A DNA stretch of 64,000 nt from Colias croceus (lineage: Eukaryota; Arthropoda; Insecta; Lepidoptera; Pieridae), in assembly GCF_905220415.1 (NCBI RefSeq), contig NC_059537.1, positions 13,616,093 through 13,680,092 of the forward strand, given 5' to 3'. Both the position numbers and the translations under genes were made by a program. The notes below the pieces were generated by a model. The model saw only the letters and a list, made by a program, of their open reading frames with translations, made no database searches and had not been told where the DNA came from. Shown in pieces: positions 32,228-43,621 of this stretch (the stretch's first letter is position 1; each line of letters opens with the position of its first letter).

Positions 32228-32584
32228 ATGTCTGTGAATAATCTGCAAAATGGGCTGCACAAAGGTGTCGATAATCCTAGAATATTGGTAACAGATGAGG
32301 AGGAGCCAAAGAAGTATGATGTATCGGGAAGTGTCATGGATGGGTTGATTCTAGATGTGAACGAAACGACGTATACGGTGTTTAAAACTAGATGGCTTAT
32401 GCTGGGGTTCTTTGTGTTGTATTCAGCGTCTAACTCGTTACAATGGACGCAGTATACGATAATTTCAGACATAGTGGTTAACTATTATGGAGTGTCCAGT
32501 AATGTGGTGTCGTGGACGTCCATGGTTTATATGATTACGTATGTGCCGTTGATATTTCCTGCTAGCTGGCTTTTGGATAAAACG
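32228..32584 (+). CDS. FLVCR-like: FLVCR-type transporter, first coding exon A (partial gene)
   Basis: 119 codons from ATG 32228 to a GTGAGT donor at 32585, phase 0. After a cytosolic leader with the DVSGSVMDG motif come membrane segment 1 (residues about 55-70, RWLMLGFFVLYSASNSLQW) and segment 2 (about 94-115, WTSMVYMITYVPLIFPASWL), ending LLDKT. RW...YS...NS.QW.QY and YGV...W.SM.YM.TY.PL..PA..LL.K are the conserved start of the FLVCR family of major facilitators. These were first described as heme carriers and more recently as choline/ethanolamine carriers in vertebrates; the insect substrate is unknown. The frame extends upstream only through non-ATG codons, so 32228 is the first ATG. No continuing exon was found before exon B at 43310. 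Confidence 0.8.
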
Positions 32585-32644
32585 GTGAGTTATTCTTGGC
32601 TAGTTTTCTTTTAGTTATACTGACACGAGGCTTATATGAGTGAA

Positions 32645-32730
32645 TTAGGGAAGCGCGCTCCATCAAGGCCACATCTCAGTTTACCATCAGGCGAGGTCGT
32701 GGTCAAACGCTTCCCTCTCTTATAAAAAAA
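32645..32730. repeat. Dispersed repeat, copy 2 of 2 (GCGCTCCATC family)
   Basis: GAAGCGCGCTCCATCAAGGC and GTGGTCAAACGCTTCCCTC match 1899-1996; an A-run follows (32724-32731). It lies in the intron just after transporter exon A. Confidence 0.5.
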
Positions 32731-33330
32731 AGAATTTTCTTTTTCAGTATATGCTTATGATGAGATCATGCAGATTATTTGTGTACATGACGATATCTAA
32801 TAACTAACTTTGCATGTTATATTTATTAACACTTTCTAAGTACCTAGGTTAAAATAATGAATTGCTAGTGTGTCTAGCATACAATAATTGTATATTATAT
32901 TCCATTTAGATTATTTATAAAAATATAGTTTTGGAATAGATAATCCCTTAGCTTATGGGTAATGATGATTTCATGAGATCGTAGAGTTAGGGACTTATTA
33001 TTTTATGAAATACCTAATTCCAATAAAACTCTTGCAATTTATTATTCTTTTATTGACAGAAATTATTCCAAATTTTAAAGTGTTCAGATCCGTCTCTGGA
33101 ACATTAAGGGGGCCGTATTTGCAGATTTTCAGGTAAACATAAGCATGATACCAACCATGATATTTACGTTGTATAAAACATGAATAAATAGTTTATAATC
33201 GATCAATTAATGATTAAAAATTATGTAACGTAATTTAAAAGATAACTGCAGCTGGCATAACTATAAAGTTTTCCCAATCCACGCATAGATTCCGCTTCAT
33301 TATTATATATGTTATTAATACATGTTATTT
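32731..33330. other. Intron after transporter exon A, nothing recognised
   Basis: AT-rich; no second transporter exon visible. Confidence 0.4.
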
Positions 33331-33626
33331 AATTCCGTCTTCCCCCTTATATCCTATTCTGGTAGGCAACAACCATAGACTCTTATGGTCTATGGGCGAG
33401 GCAACCTGCATACCACCAGGCAGTGCGTCCGCTCGTTTGCCTCCCCATAATATAAAAAAAATACGTGTGGCACTCGGGGACTGCCGCGGTGCTATTGCAT
33501 AGCATGCCTTCAAGCCACACCTCCGTGCCTGTCGGAGTCGGGAGCGTGAAGTTTTTCGTTACGCTATTTCTGGATTCGGTCCCCGCTCTCAAGGCCCGCG
33601 ATAGAAGCTATGCAATAGCTTAAAAA
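33331..33626 (-). repeat. Dispersed GC-rich repeat F, copy 2 (longest)
   Basis: Carries the whole block shared with 19479 and 47911, plus an extension at its 3' side (33331-33450: CTATTCTGGTAGGCAACAAC, CATACCACCAGGCAGTGCGT). This suggests the other two are truncated. Minus-strand frames across it are not host genes. Confidence 0.7.
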
Positions 33627-34690
33627 GTTTTAGAAGAAATTGCAAACGAACAGCAAACAAAACTGATAGTGCTAACAAGCGATCTTATGTATCCTAATTT
33701 GACGATTCTGCAATAATTTTGCTATGCAATAAGAAAACTCCGTCTTCCAATTAAATTAAAACCGGTTCTAAGTATTCGGCATTACAATGCTGTCCAGCAA
33801 GCTTCGAAGTTTCATTATATTTTGTTTTAAATTTTTTGCAGTGTTTTGTTTTTTAAGCTTCAATCTCCACGTTTGGTTTGGTTATTTATTTGTGTTTCTA
33901 CGTAAATCAAAGGCCAGTAAAAACAGCGTGTGTGCCGACTGCCGAGCACACATCTGAAGTGAAACTTCTTTGGCAAGATTCAAAGATACCAAAATCGTCG
34001 CCTTACTTCATGACGTGACGGTATTGCCATGAAGCGACCTTGAAATTTTACTCTCATCACGTCTAAAAAAGTTTTACTTCAAAAATATAAGTTGATGTAT
34101 ATTTTTACCCTATTTGTTTTTACTGCAGCGAATTGTACCTAATAACATTGCAATTGGTTTTAAACTAACATGTTGTCGTGACGTTGATAAAAGTAAATAA
34201 TTAGCTTAATCAAAATATGTAATTCCTTATTAAAAAATATTTATAAGAATGACCAAAAATAAAAAAAATTTAATTAACTTGGACATCAAGTTTAAAATTT
34301 GAATTATTATCTACAACTAAACAATATCTACCCATATGAAGCCGCGGGAATAATTTAGTTCAATCGAAGTCTGCATATTATTTAAGACGACCTTCGCGGG
34401 GAATCTCAATATTATAATTTATAAGCAGACTTTATCTACCTATACATTGTAGTATTATTATCTCCCTAAGAAATGATATCTTAAACTAATAAGCCTGATA
34501 GATAGTCGGTTTTAGAGATATCGTTTGCTGCTAGGTGTAACACATTTACACATTATAGACATGGCTTGAAAATGGCAAAAGAAAAGAAGGTAGATTTAAA
34601 TCACGAATATTATTTAGAATATTACCACTGAAAAGACGTGGTGCATATTTTTTAACACGCTTTTATTAGCTTCACTTGTATGTTTCTATA
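33627..34690. other. Intron sequence, nothing recognised
   Basis: AT-rich between two repeats; no transporter exon seen. Confidence 0.4.
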
Positions 34691-34884
34691 CTAGCTGTGC
34701 CCTGCGGTTTAACCCGCATTGCTCCGCTCCTGTTGGTCTTAACGTAATAATAATATAGCCTTCCTCGACAAATGGGCTATCTAACACCGAAAGAATTTTT
34801 CAAATCGGACCAGTAGTTCCTGAGATTAGCGCGTACAAACAAACAAACAAACAAACTTCAGCTTTATAATATTAGTATCTAGAT
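34691..34884 (-). mobile_element. Helitron-like element HelB, copy 8
   Basis: CTAGCTGTGCCCTGCGGTTT, CATTGCTCCGCTCCTGTTGG, GAGATTAGCGCGTACAAAC and TAGTATCTAGAT in the usual order. Confidence 0.65.
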
Positions 34885-35527
34885 GTAAGTACTATGTAAC
34901 CGACTCAAACTAAATTTTGGACTATAAACGGACAGATTTCGAACTTTAATATAGGTACTTATCATGAATCGATAACAATACAATGGTTTCACGAGTTTAT
35001 CTTCTACTGTCTAGTTTTTTTGCGCTATATTAATTAATTCAATACCTATAACTTCTCTTATCTGTTTATATAAGTAATTAAAAATTAAAATAATAAATTG
35101 AAAAGGAAAATCCATACTTTAACGGGACTCGACGTATCCTGCGGTAACCCTTCAGACCCAAGCTCATGTTAATATATCGCCGACGATGGCTCATAAATAA
35201 TGTTAATGGTTGACGTGGCTCTGTTCTGCTGAGGCTGCGTTTCATTTCCGAGTTAGAAATGCAATACGATATTGTATTATTGTATAATTATAGGAAATTA
35301 AACTTGAAATAATTGAGTTTATTTTACTTAGAAAATTCAAAATATAAGAGGAAAGTTATCTGCCGATAAAAATCATAATACATATAGATATTCTTTCATT
35401 TAGAAATAAAGTAACATCTAAAAAATAAAAAAATAATACCTTATATGATTATTGACATACAATCATACAGTTGGTACAATATTATAAAGGTCAAAGTATA
35501 AATTTAAGAGGAAACTGATCTGTTAAC
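34885..35527. other. Intron sequence, nothing recognised
   Basis: AT-rich; only a small GC-richer patch at 35115-35240 (CGACGTATCCTGCGGTAACC) without an open frame. Confidence 0.35.
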
Positions 35528-35697
35528 AGTCGTCGTCGTTGTCGTCGTTTCAGCAGTAGGTCTTCCACTGCTGGACATAACCCTCCCCCAAATACTTTCA
35601 GAACGGCCGATCACCAGCTGCCTGCATCTACCTGCTCCATGCTATCTTGATAAGGTGACCATCTATTTGGAGGCCGTCCTGCACTGCGTCGTCCTCA
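35528..35697 (-). mobile_element. 3' end of an RTE-type non-LTR retrotransposon
   Basis: The minus strand reads, with frame breaks, SRWMQAAGDRP, then YLGEGYVQQWKTY, the C-terminal tail typical of lepidopteran RTE reverse transcriptase ORFs. It is followed by a trinucleotide-like tail (CGACGACAACGACGACGAC). 5'-truncated, as usual for LINEs. Confidence 0.65.
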
Positions 35698-35842
35698 AAC
35701 ATTAAGCAACAGTGTGGTGGTCAAATTAAAATTGTTTAAATAGACTGTTCTCATAATTGATCAACAGTCTATATTTTATACAAATTGTATTTTGAGATTG
35801 TGTTTCTTTTTACCTTTTTCCTTTTACCTATCTTATGGACAT

Positions 35843-36026
35843 ACTAGTGGTCCGCCCCGGCTCGCCCGTGGTACATATTTCGCAATAAAAGGTAGCATAT
35901 GTCCTTTCTCGGGTATCAAAATATCTCCATACCAAATTTCATGCAAATTGGTTCAGTAGTTTAGGCGTGATTGAGTAACAGACAGACAGACAGAGTTACT
36001 TTCGCATTTATAATATTAGTATGGAT
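35843..36026 (-). mobile_element. Helitron-like element HelC, copy 3
   Basis: ACTAGTGGTCCGCCCCGGCT, then the GGTTCAGTAGTTTAGGCGTG, GACA and TTCGCATTTATAATATTAGT parts shared with 25326. Confidence 0.6.
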
Positions 36027-37415
36027 CTATAGTTAGTATAAGAAATAAGAATAATACAGTTGTCAGTATCATCTCTAATCCCATTACCTACTCGATACAC
36101 GGGAACTGTAATTTCCTTTACGTTTCTTAAATCCTTTGCTGTTTTGCTAATTTAGATTCAAAGGTTTTTCTAGTAACTCGATTTTATTTCGTTCATTTTC
36201 AAATACTTAGTTTTTCAATAGATTTGGGAAATCGCTTTTAGTTGATTATCTTGTAAAAATTAGACCCTTTACCGAAAATATACCAAGGGTTTTAATAAAA
36301 AATATTATTACGGATGACGACCGACCTTTTTTGAAATAGTTAAAGTCTAATAAATATGTTGGCTTAATTAAAAAGGCTCGCATGAACAATATTGAAGTTT
36401 TATTTTGTTTTATTTTCAAATAAATATTTGAAAAAAAATGGAATCTACATATTACTAATTTAATAATTTAAAAGAGTAAGTTTTAATTTTTAAGTACAAT
36501 AATGTGGACCAACAAAAATCTGAAAAAGCACGAAAGGGAAATTTAATCCACCCATATAAATATGTTAGATTAGAAAAGAGGTTATTTCTATTGTTTTACC
36601 AAAATGTCATGTCATACCCATAATAAGATGGAGGATAATAGATATACCTAGTTGTGTCATCCGTGCCCATTCATTTGCGGAAACGAAAATTTGCAAGATG
36701 ATGAATAGTTTTAGGAAAACAATAGACAGGGTTATTGTATGCTTCATAGAGTCTAATTCATCTAATTCTTCGTCATTTACACATAACTTGACGTATAGAA
36801 TCATAATACGTAGGTAACTCTTCTCGCTCATCTATATGGGAACGTTCATTATTGATATTTATTAGGAGATCACAGCGTACATCTACACTCCCCATACCCC
36901 TGATATTGTGGGGTAAGGGGGCGACGTTGATCACTTAACACCAGGTAAAAACAAAGAACGAACTTAAATTGAAGGATTAACTCCTGACGGCTAAGTTCTT
37001 ACTGAAAGAAAACTGACTAATGAATCGCAAAGAAATAAATTGAATCAAATTACTTCAGTAGGTACATACTTAAATGATAACATAAAATATTATGTCATAA
37101 GACACTTAGGTACTACCGTGAAACATGCCAACATTGCCCACTTTTTTTAATAATTTCAATTTCCGCAAAAAAATTCTTTGGAAACGTTAGTATTTTCTGT
37201 TAGCATATGTTTTTCTTAGATCGTGTGCATAATATATTGTTGTAGAAAAAATCATTATTCTTCAACATTTAATTCATTTTTTGTTTTTGAATTAGTTTTT
37301 GAGGGAGGGCAAATTCATCTGCACTTGTCGCCTACATTACCAACAACGATTTTTGACGTAAATATGACCTCTAGCCAGATTATATTAAAGTTCAATTAAA
37401 AAATGTAATTTAAAG
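36027..37415. other. Intron sequence, nothing recognised
   Basis: AT-rich. 36880-36930 has a short GC-rich patch (CTCCCCATACCCCTGATATT...GGGGTAAGGGGG) that may be a degraded SINE tail. The 74-codon minus-strand frame at 36607 has no domain. Confidence 0.35.
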
Positions 37416-38412
37416 TATATAGGGGAAACTTGCCTAATTCGTACCACTTAAGGAGAACCTCAAAAATTTTGGAAATGAACAATGATACACAGTTATTTAT
37501 ATTAAGTAATTATAATTTCACTAATGTTCTATTAGTATTTCAACAAAAAATAACATATATCTTATAAACTTCTGAGAAATAAACAATTTTCAAAAACTTA
37601 AAAAAAGTACGATTTAAGACCATTCATCTTAAATCGTACTAGTATATTCTTAAATCGTACGTTGAGATCCTATCATTGGTTTACAGTCTTAAAAATCACA
37701 ATCTTAATAATCTTCTTCTCTTTTTCTTAATTTTAATGTACCTAGATTAATTCTTATTAATACAGCGGATGGTCTTTACCAAATCCTGACAGTCATCGCA
37801 GTAATAACATTTTGTTTTTTTAGTTGTCCCTGCACATAGCTCATGTAGGTAATTGTGTGACCCATACTTCACAATTACCGCATTTAATCATGTTTTCTTT
37901 AACGTCTTCTTGACATATTTTGCAATACCAACTGTCATTTTCATCTTGTTCTTGTTTCTTTTTCTTGTTTCCTTTTTGAGGTGTTTTCGTTCGTTCGTAC
38001 AGGTACGTTTTAAGAAGTTGCTGCGAGTACGAAATAGGCACAAGTATCAAAAGAATTTCAAATTTGCCGCAAAAAAAACTGTCAACGAACAAGCCGGCTT
38101 TACTATGTGAAATATATTCACAAATATACGCATAAATATAAAATAAACAGTTAAACAACTTATGAACGGTATACTTGGAAGACAGTTCTTGTGAAGTGTG
38201 CGAAAATATTACTCAAAAAGTAAGAAAAAACTTACTTGATAAATATTTTAGTCGGGAGCAACGTAACAGGTATTTATTTGTCACATGGCAATATGGCCGA
38301 CTATTATTGACATTTTATGCCACCAGAGGCGCTGGTAACTATTACCCAAGCCGAGATATAGACGAGGTACGATTTAAGCGCAGGTACGAATTATGCAAGT
38401 TTACCCTAGATA
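37416..38412. mobile_element. TA-flanked DNA transposon, internally deleted
   Basis: The ends TAGGGGAAACTTGCCTAATT-CGTACC and the reverse complement of GGTACGAATTATGCAAGTTT-ACCCTA are inverted with few mismatches and are flanked by TA. ACGATTTAAG / CTTAAATCGT recurs inside each end (about 37608, 37629, 37651 and 38368), as transposase-binding subterminal repeats would. A broken PHD-finger gene lies inside (37747-38007). The catalytic part is absent. The TA flank suggests the Tc1/mariner/pogo group, but that is an inference. Confidence 0.7.
37747..38007 (-). pseudogene. C-terminal PHD-finger tail of a transposon protein, frameshifted
   Basis: A basic linker (KTPQKGNKKKKQEQ) precedes WYCKICQEDVKENMIKCGNC, then EVWV. 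The next ligands appear only after a one-base shift: HELC, then YYCDDC, ending at TAA 37747-37749. Together these give the Cys4-His-Cys3 ligand order of a PHD finger, which some insect DNA transposases carry at the C terminus. The frameshift sits in the middle of the finger, so it is dead. The upstream 105-codon frame reading into it is mostly shadow. Confidence 0.6.
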
Positions 38413-39246
38413 CCTAAACTTTAGTGGGTGATCTTCGTAACGTTTGCAGAATATCCACAGTTTCCATAACTAATACGTAAGTTATAGATTGTGACTGGCG
38501 CACGACAATAAATCACTGAGTTAGGTAAAGCGTATCAACCCATGTAGCCTCTATATTCTCCTTTAATTACACGCTCACTCCTTATCAGTCCAGAGCACTA
38601 GCGGTTTTGGATCCTGATAAGTAAAAACACAGCTAAGACTACTGAAAGAAGATTTTGTAAAAAATAACAATAAAAATTTGAAATTTTTTCCGCCAAACGC
38701 GCAAGGTCCAAAAACATTATTAGTGAAATACGAAACAATTTAAGTAAATATTTCGACTTTATTCAAATTTTCATAGTAAAATAAGTTTAATTAAAAGTAG
38801 GCTGTAAGTAGGTAGGTAGGCTTTGTATTGACGTACGTGAAGTGGTTATTCTCCACTAGTGTATTTATTCAAAATAATTTTCAATATTGTTTTATGGTAA
38901 ATTAAATTGTAAATTGAAAGTAAACTAACAGTAATTAAAATTTATAAAATAAATTTCATACATACCTTTGTCCTTAGCCTTTGTTATACAAAAAAAAACA
39001 TTTCAAAAATAAACAACAGAGCCCAGAGGACATTCAAAGTTTCTATTCGCAACATTGTACCTATGTAATTGTCCCACCATAACCACACAAATAAAGCCTT
39101 ATTTCGTCAATTCCATGGCCTCACAAAAGCTCACTCAGCTACATCACTAACGACCTTCGCCATTTGCTGAAACTGTCGCTTTCCTCCACTTTAATTACTT
39201 CAGGCGTTTGGCCATTCGGCATTCCTTACTTTGTTCTTAGGAAGTA
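38413..39246. other. Intron sequence, nothing recognised
   Basis: 39090-39230 is somewhat GC-rich (CCATGGCCTCACAAAAGCTC, GACCTTCGCCATTTGC) and open on one strand for short stretches; I cannot assign it. Confidence 0.3.
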
Positions 39247-39249
39247 TTA

Positions 39250-39417
39250 TGGGCCCTCTACACAATGGACAGCGTTGGACGAGTAGAGGCAAACACGTAA
39301 AGGGCCTACGATCGGCCGTCATTGTAGATTATTCAATATTCATATTAATGGCTGTAATGGCCGCAAACATCGACGAGCATTTGTTGGGCCAACGTTGCCC
39401 ATTGTATAAAGAGCCTA
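39250..39417. mobile_element. Harbinger-like MITE (168 bp, TTA target duplication)
   Basis: GGCCCTCTACACAATGGACA at the left pairs with TGCCCATTGTATAAAGAGCC at the right, extending through CGTTGG / CCAACG. TTA lies at 39247-39249 and 39418-39420. The 73-codon frame at 39231-39452 is simply this element read through. Confidence 0.7.
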
Positions 39418-39420
39418 TTA

Positions 39421-40593
39421 GGTATGCAATATCTTGGTTCAGTTGGGTGTGAATTTCGAAGTCATCGGGAGGAAATTGATTTAAGATTTTTTTCATTTAG
39501 GCGACACAATCAACATTGCTGATTTCTTTGAGGGTATTTGCCTACTGTAAACCAATAAGACTAAGGAATTAGATTTTGTAAACGACTTCAAAAACTGTTG
39601 TATAATAATATGTTTTTTGCAATCAATTTATGAAACGCTTACTTAATATTTCGTATCTGATTTTTATCTCACAATTTACTTACAAAAAACCTCTCGTCGA
39701 AGATCAATCTGCCATCTTATCATTTTTATTGTTGTCCATTTTACATTGTAAATATACATTTTTTTTATCGAATTTATGACTGCTATTTAATTAATATTTG
39801 TATAAATAAACACTATATTATATAATATTATAACCGAATACTTTTAACATTTTTAAAATTAAATAATGTCTTTTGTGATTCAAAAAGGTAAAAATGACAG
39901 AACAAAAAATGTCGTATAGGCACACAGCCTTTTTATGAATTCTAGAATTTTCATAAAAGCAGAAGAGTCCTAAATTAAAGGTTTTAGTAATATTTTAATT
40001 TAGTAACTTTTAACAAACAAAAATATATAATATCCCATTCTTTAAATATGTACCAAGATCATTAGCTTGAATAAGAAATCTTTACATTTGTAAGGAGGCA
40101 AAATATATTAAGAATCTTAATTCTTAAAATAAGAGATGTCTGAAAACTCCCAGAAGCTTCGATTTCTCTAAAAATAAACAACTCGGAATATCACATCAAA
40201 AAGTATGATTCCATCAGGTTTAATTGAATCATTAGGCATAATTTGTCACAACAGGCGAGGGTCCCTTGATTTTCATTAATGGGCCTTTCAGATACAGATT
40301 TGGCGCCTTTAGATAAGAGTTTCCTCTTATATATAAATATATTTAATTTATATAGGAAGTAATTGCACGAATAATATCCAATTAGTGAGCTATTTGTGTT
40401 TACTTTGGAGATTCTATTATTAGCCAATAATAAAAATACAATATGAATAAAGATATGATATTATGTTGGCAGTTCTTGCATCGATAGGAATCTGCAAAAT
40501 CGGATAATTGTTTTTTTTTCTGACTGCTGGCTGTTTTCTGTAACTATTGTATAAGTGTAAAATTTAATTGTGATTGAAGGCAACTATTGTAGA
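39421..40593. other. Intron sequence, nothing recognised
   Basis: AT-rich without repeats or frames that I can support. Confidence 0.4.
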
Positions 40594-40827
40594 ACTTGCT
40601 TTCCGCCTGCGGCCTCGCCCGCGTTTTCAAAGAAAAACCCGCATAGCTCCCGTTCCCTTGGGATTTCCGGGATAAAACCTAGCCTATGTTTCTCAGTGAA
40701 GATGCAGCTTTCTAATGGTGAAAGAATTTTTGAAATCGGTCCATTAGTTTATACGTGAAAACCATACATACATACTTACATACAAACATCATTACAAACT
40801 TTTCCTCTTTATAATATTAGTATAGAT
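40594..40827 (-). mobile_element. Helitron-like element HelC, copy 4
   Basis: ACTTGCTTTCCGCCTGCGGC, ACCCGCATAGCTCCCGTTCC, TTTCCGGGATAAAACC, CATACATACATACTTACATA and TAGTATAGAT. The 62-codon frame across it is not a gene. Confidence 0.6.
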
Positions 40828-40974
40828 ATAATTGTTATTGTAGCGTAAGCGTAACTAGATATATTTATTTAAAAAAAAACTTTTCTCTCCTACGGCAAAA
40901 GCATTAACGAAAGCTTTTTCAACTTAGATTTTAACTAGTCATGTTTTAAACGAGAAAACTTTAAACTAAATCTA

Positions 40975-41157
40975 TAGGTACTTAGTATTATGAAGCTGAA
41001 GAATTTGTTTGTTTGCTTGAATGCGCGCATCTCAGGATTTGAAAAAATAACCAATTTCACCGTTAAATAGTCCATAATTATATAGAGAAAGGCACATCAT
41101 CACACTAAGACCAATAAGAGCGTAGCAATGCGGCCAAAACCGCGGGGCACAGGTAGT
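40975..41157 (+). mobile_element. Helitron-like element HelB, copy 9
   Basis: Starts ATCTATAGGTACTTAGTATT, has TTTGTTTGTTTGC with a diverged core, and ends GGGGCACAGGTAGT. More diverged than the other copies. Confidence 0.55.
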
Positions 41158-41458
41158 CTTATAATAAAGCTTTAGTCAAATTATTATTAAGTAATATGTA
41201 AATTTAGTAAAATTGTAGCATCGTATATAATAAAACTATTCAAGTGTGCCGCTTGTATGCATAATACAGATTTTAATATTTTCGAGATAAAATTTAAAAT
41301 GCTAAAGATTCACTTGATGAAAAATTGTCATTTAACTTGCAGGCGGATATAATTTCCTAAAGAATACCTACCTACATAAATATTATTTAATAATGTAATT
41401 TACTTATAGATATCTAATAAGGTAGGTACCTAAGTCCTAACTATACATATAACTTATC

Positions 41459-41633
41459 CAGCCAATTTTTCAATACTTGGTTAAAACTTATCCGTCCAAT
41501 AAAGTATTACAAGATAATATTAAAATGTGACCTGAAAACTGTCAAATACAGGTAATTAGAATACATTTTTCAAATGGTAGTTACGTAATATACAACGAGT
41601 AAGTTTTAACCAAGGTTTGAAAAATTCGCCCTC
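41459..41633. mobile_element. TTAA-type MITE, copy 2 (inverted relative to 19010)
   Basis: The interior ATCCGTCCAATAAAGTATTA, ACTGTCAAATACAGG and AATGGTAGTTACG match the reverse complement of 19010-19182. The ends are decayed (CCAATTTTTCAATACTTGG / CCAAGGTTTGAAAAATTC) and the TTAA is no longer clear. Confidence 0.7.
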
Positions 41634-43129
41634 AAGAATTAAATTCTAAAATAGGTATAAAATTCTGTAACAGAATATTACAAGTTATTCATAAAATTAA
41701 ACTTCGGATTAGACAGGCTTAAAAATATAGTTACGGTCCATGGAAATATGAAAAAAGTGCGCCTACCAAGTTTTATATTGCAAAAGTTGTTATTGTCGTG
41801 CAACGTCTACATTCTTGTTGCGGTAAGTTTTCAAATTTTTTGTTCTTAGTTGTTAATAATAATGTAAAGTTATAGCTGAAGCAAATTTGAATGAAGATTT
41901 ATAATTTTAATTTTAGAAAAAATTTTACGTTTCTTTCGGCTTTCTTGCTGGTGCTTCAATAATGTTTATTTGGCAAAAAAAATTACATTCAACGTATCGT
42001 ATTAAATAGTTTAAAAATAATAATTATAAAAAGTTTACCATTTAACGTATAAAGTTCAGGTGTCAATTTGTCTCATCATTATCACAGTTAGCTATCCATT
42101 CTAATAATATTAATACCTACGAAATCACTTCTATCTGTAACTCGGTCCTCACGCTTACACCACTGAACCGATTTGAATTGAACCGAAAATATAACTTCAC
42201 AGTTACTATTTTAATATTCAATATTTATAGAAAACTAATTTAAATATTCATTTTAATTTGACGGATCTCATAATATTTTAAACCTTAAATCCTAATTTCT
42301 TAACAAACGAAAACAAATATTTGCGACACATAAGCACAGACAATAATACTATACATAAGCTAGCTATTTTCTTACAACTGATAATTCAAACCAAACAACA
42401 TAAATCTAAATCTACTCTGATTAAAAAATATGTTTAATCAGATTTAATAAATTATGTTTAATAAATTAAGTACGCGATTAAACTTATATAAACTTATATA
42501 AAAATACTATTATATTATTCGTTTTTTTTGGTATTATATTATTAAAAGGTGATAACAAGATTAAACAAGGTTTATTCAAATCCTAATAGGTATATCCTTA
42601 AAAAGAACATCAGAATGTTGTCTTAAATTTAATCAAAAATCATAGTTTATGGATGACGTTAGTTTCTCATCAATCGATTAATAATTGTTAAAATTATGAA
42701 TTAAGATGCTAAAAGGTTTAAAGTTAAATGTATATCGAAATATTATTACAAAATTAACATTAATTAATTAAATAACGTAAGTACCTACTGTAATTATTTG
42801 ACAACAAGAATTACCTACATCAAAACTAATTTTATTAGGTAGGTTTGAGGTAGGTATCATTATTCTAAACCAGCTCATTAACAAGTTCTTAATTCATTAA
42901 CGATTTTTTCATTCATTCTTTAGAACATCACTCGCAACTGCTTCCTGACGCGATTGTTTCACGATTGGTATACCTAATTGTATCTAATAACAATGAATAT
43001 TGAACTTCAAAAATTATCATAACTTCCTCTAATGATCCTGATTAAGCATAGACACTGAGTCTAGTATCGCTTATCAAATCATCGCAGCGAAGGCCGTAGG
43101 GTGGAAAACATATCATTGACATCGAAAAT
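41634..43129. other. Intergenic or intron, nothing recognised
   Basis: Very AT-rich; several TAGGTAGGTA-type short runs only. Confidence 0.4.
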
Positions 43130-43309
43130 AGAAAATGCAGTAGAGCACAGGCGGCCGCGCGACGCGCAAGTCTACACCCGCCTTAACATTTGCGCGGGAA
43201 ATTTTGACAATAATAGTTTTAATGTCATAGACAACACATAGTTTATAGAAACGAACGTGCCAAAAAAGGAATCACGACAATAATTTAGCTGTAATCTAGG
43301 TTTAATAAA
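43130..43309 (+). promoter_or_regulatory. Probable promoter and 5' UTR of transporter exon B
   Basis: GCACAGGCGGCCGCGCGACG, CACCCGCCTTAACATTTGCG and CGGGAAATTTTGACA form a GC-rich island 110-170 bases before the ATG, with no TATA box. Its presence in front of exon B argues that B has its own transcription start. Confidence 0.4.
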
Positions 43310-43621
43310 ATGACGGATGCGAAGAATTTAGAGGTATGCGGGAGCGTGATGGACGGCGTGGCTGAAAAGGGTGTTTTGGAGTCGCCTACAAAGAAGGCAC
43401 CCACTGAATACACGGTGTATGCGATCCGTTGGCTGGTTTTGTTCATTTTCGTATTGTATTCGGCGAGCAATTCGATGCAATGGGTGCAGTACAGCATTAT
43501 TCAGGACACGGTCGTCAAGTACTATGGGGTGACGAGCATCACGGTTTATTGGACGTCAATGATCTACATGATCACCTACATCCCGTTGATTTTCCCCGCT
43601 AGTTATCTCTTGGATAAAACT
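43310..43621 (+). CDS. FLVCR-like: FLVCR-type transporter, first coding exon B (partial gene)
   Basis: 104 codons from ATG 43310 (A at -3) to a GTGAGT donor at 43622, phase 0. It shows the same layout as exon A: EVCGSVMDG leader motif, membrane segment 1 (RWLVLFIFVLYSASNSMQW, about 40-57) and segment 2 (WTSMIYMITYIPLIFPASYL, about 81-100), ending LLDKT. The two exons agree at most membrane residues and end at the same residue with the same phase, so they arose by duplication. The leader is shorter and different (PTKKAP). Codon use is more GC-rich than in A. No downstream exon is recognised in the remaining 20 kb, so the next intron is long or leaves the window. Confidence 0.82.

Noticed and set aside
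33325..33592. Two minus-strand frames with Cys- and Pro-rich peptides, similar to frames at 19591 and 47942
   Set aside because: All three sites are copies of repeat F; similarity is at DNA level with shifting frames.
39231..39452. 73-codon frame that might be a transporter exon
   Set aside because: It is the TTA-flanked MITE read through; no membrane helix pattern of the FLVCR family.
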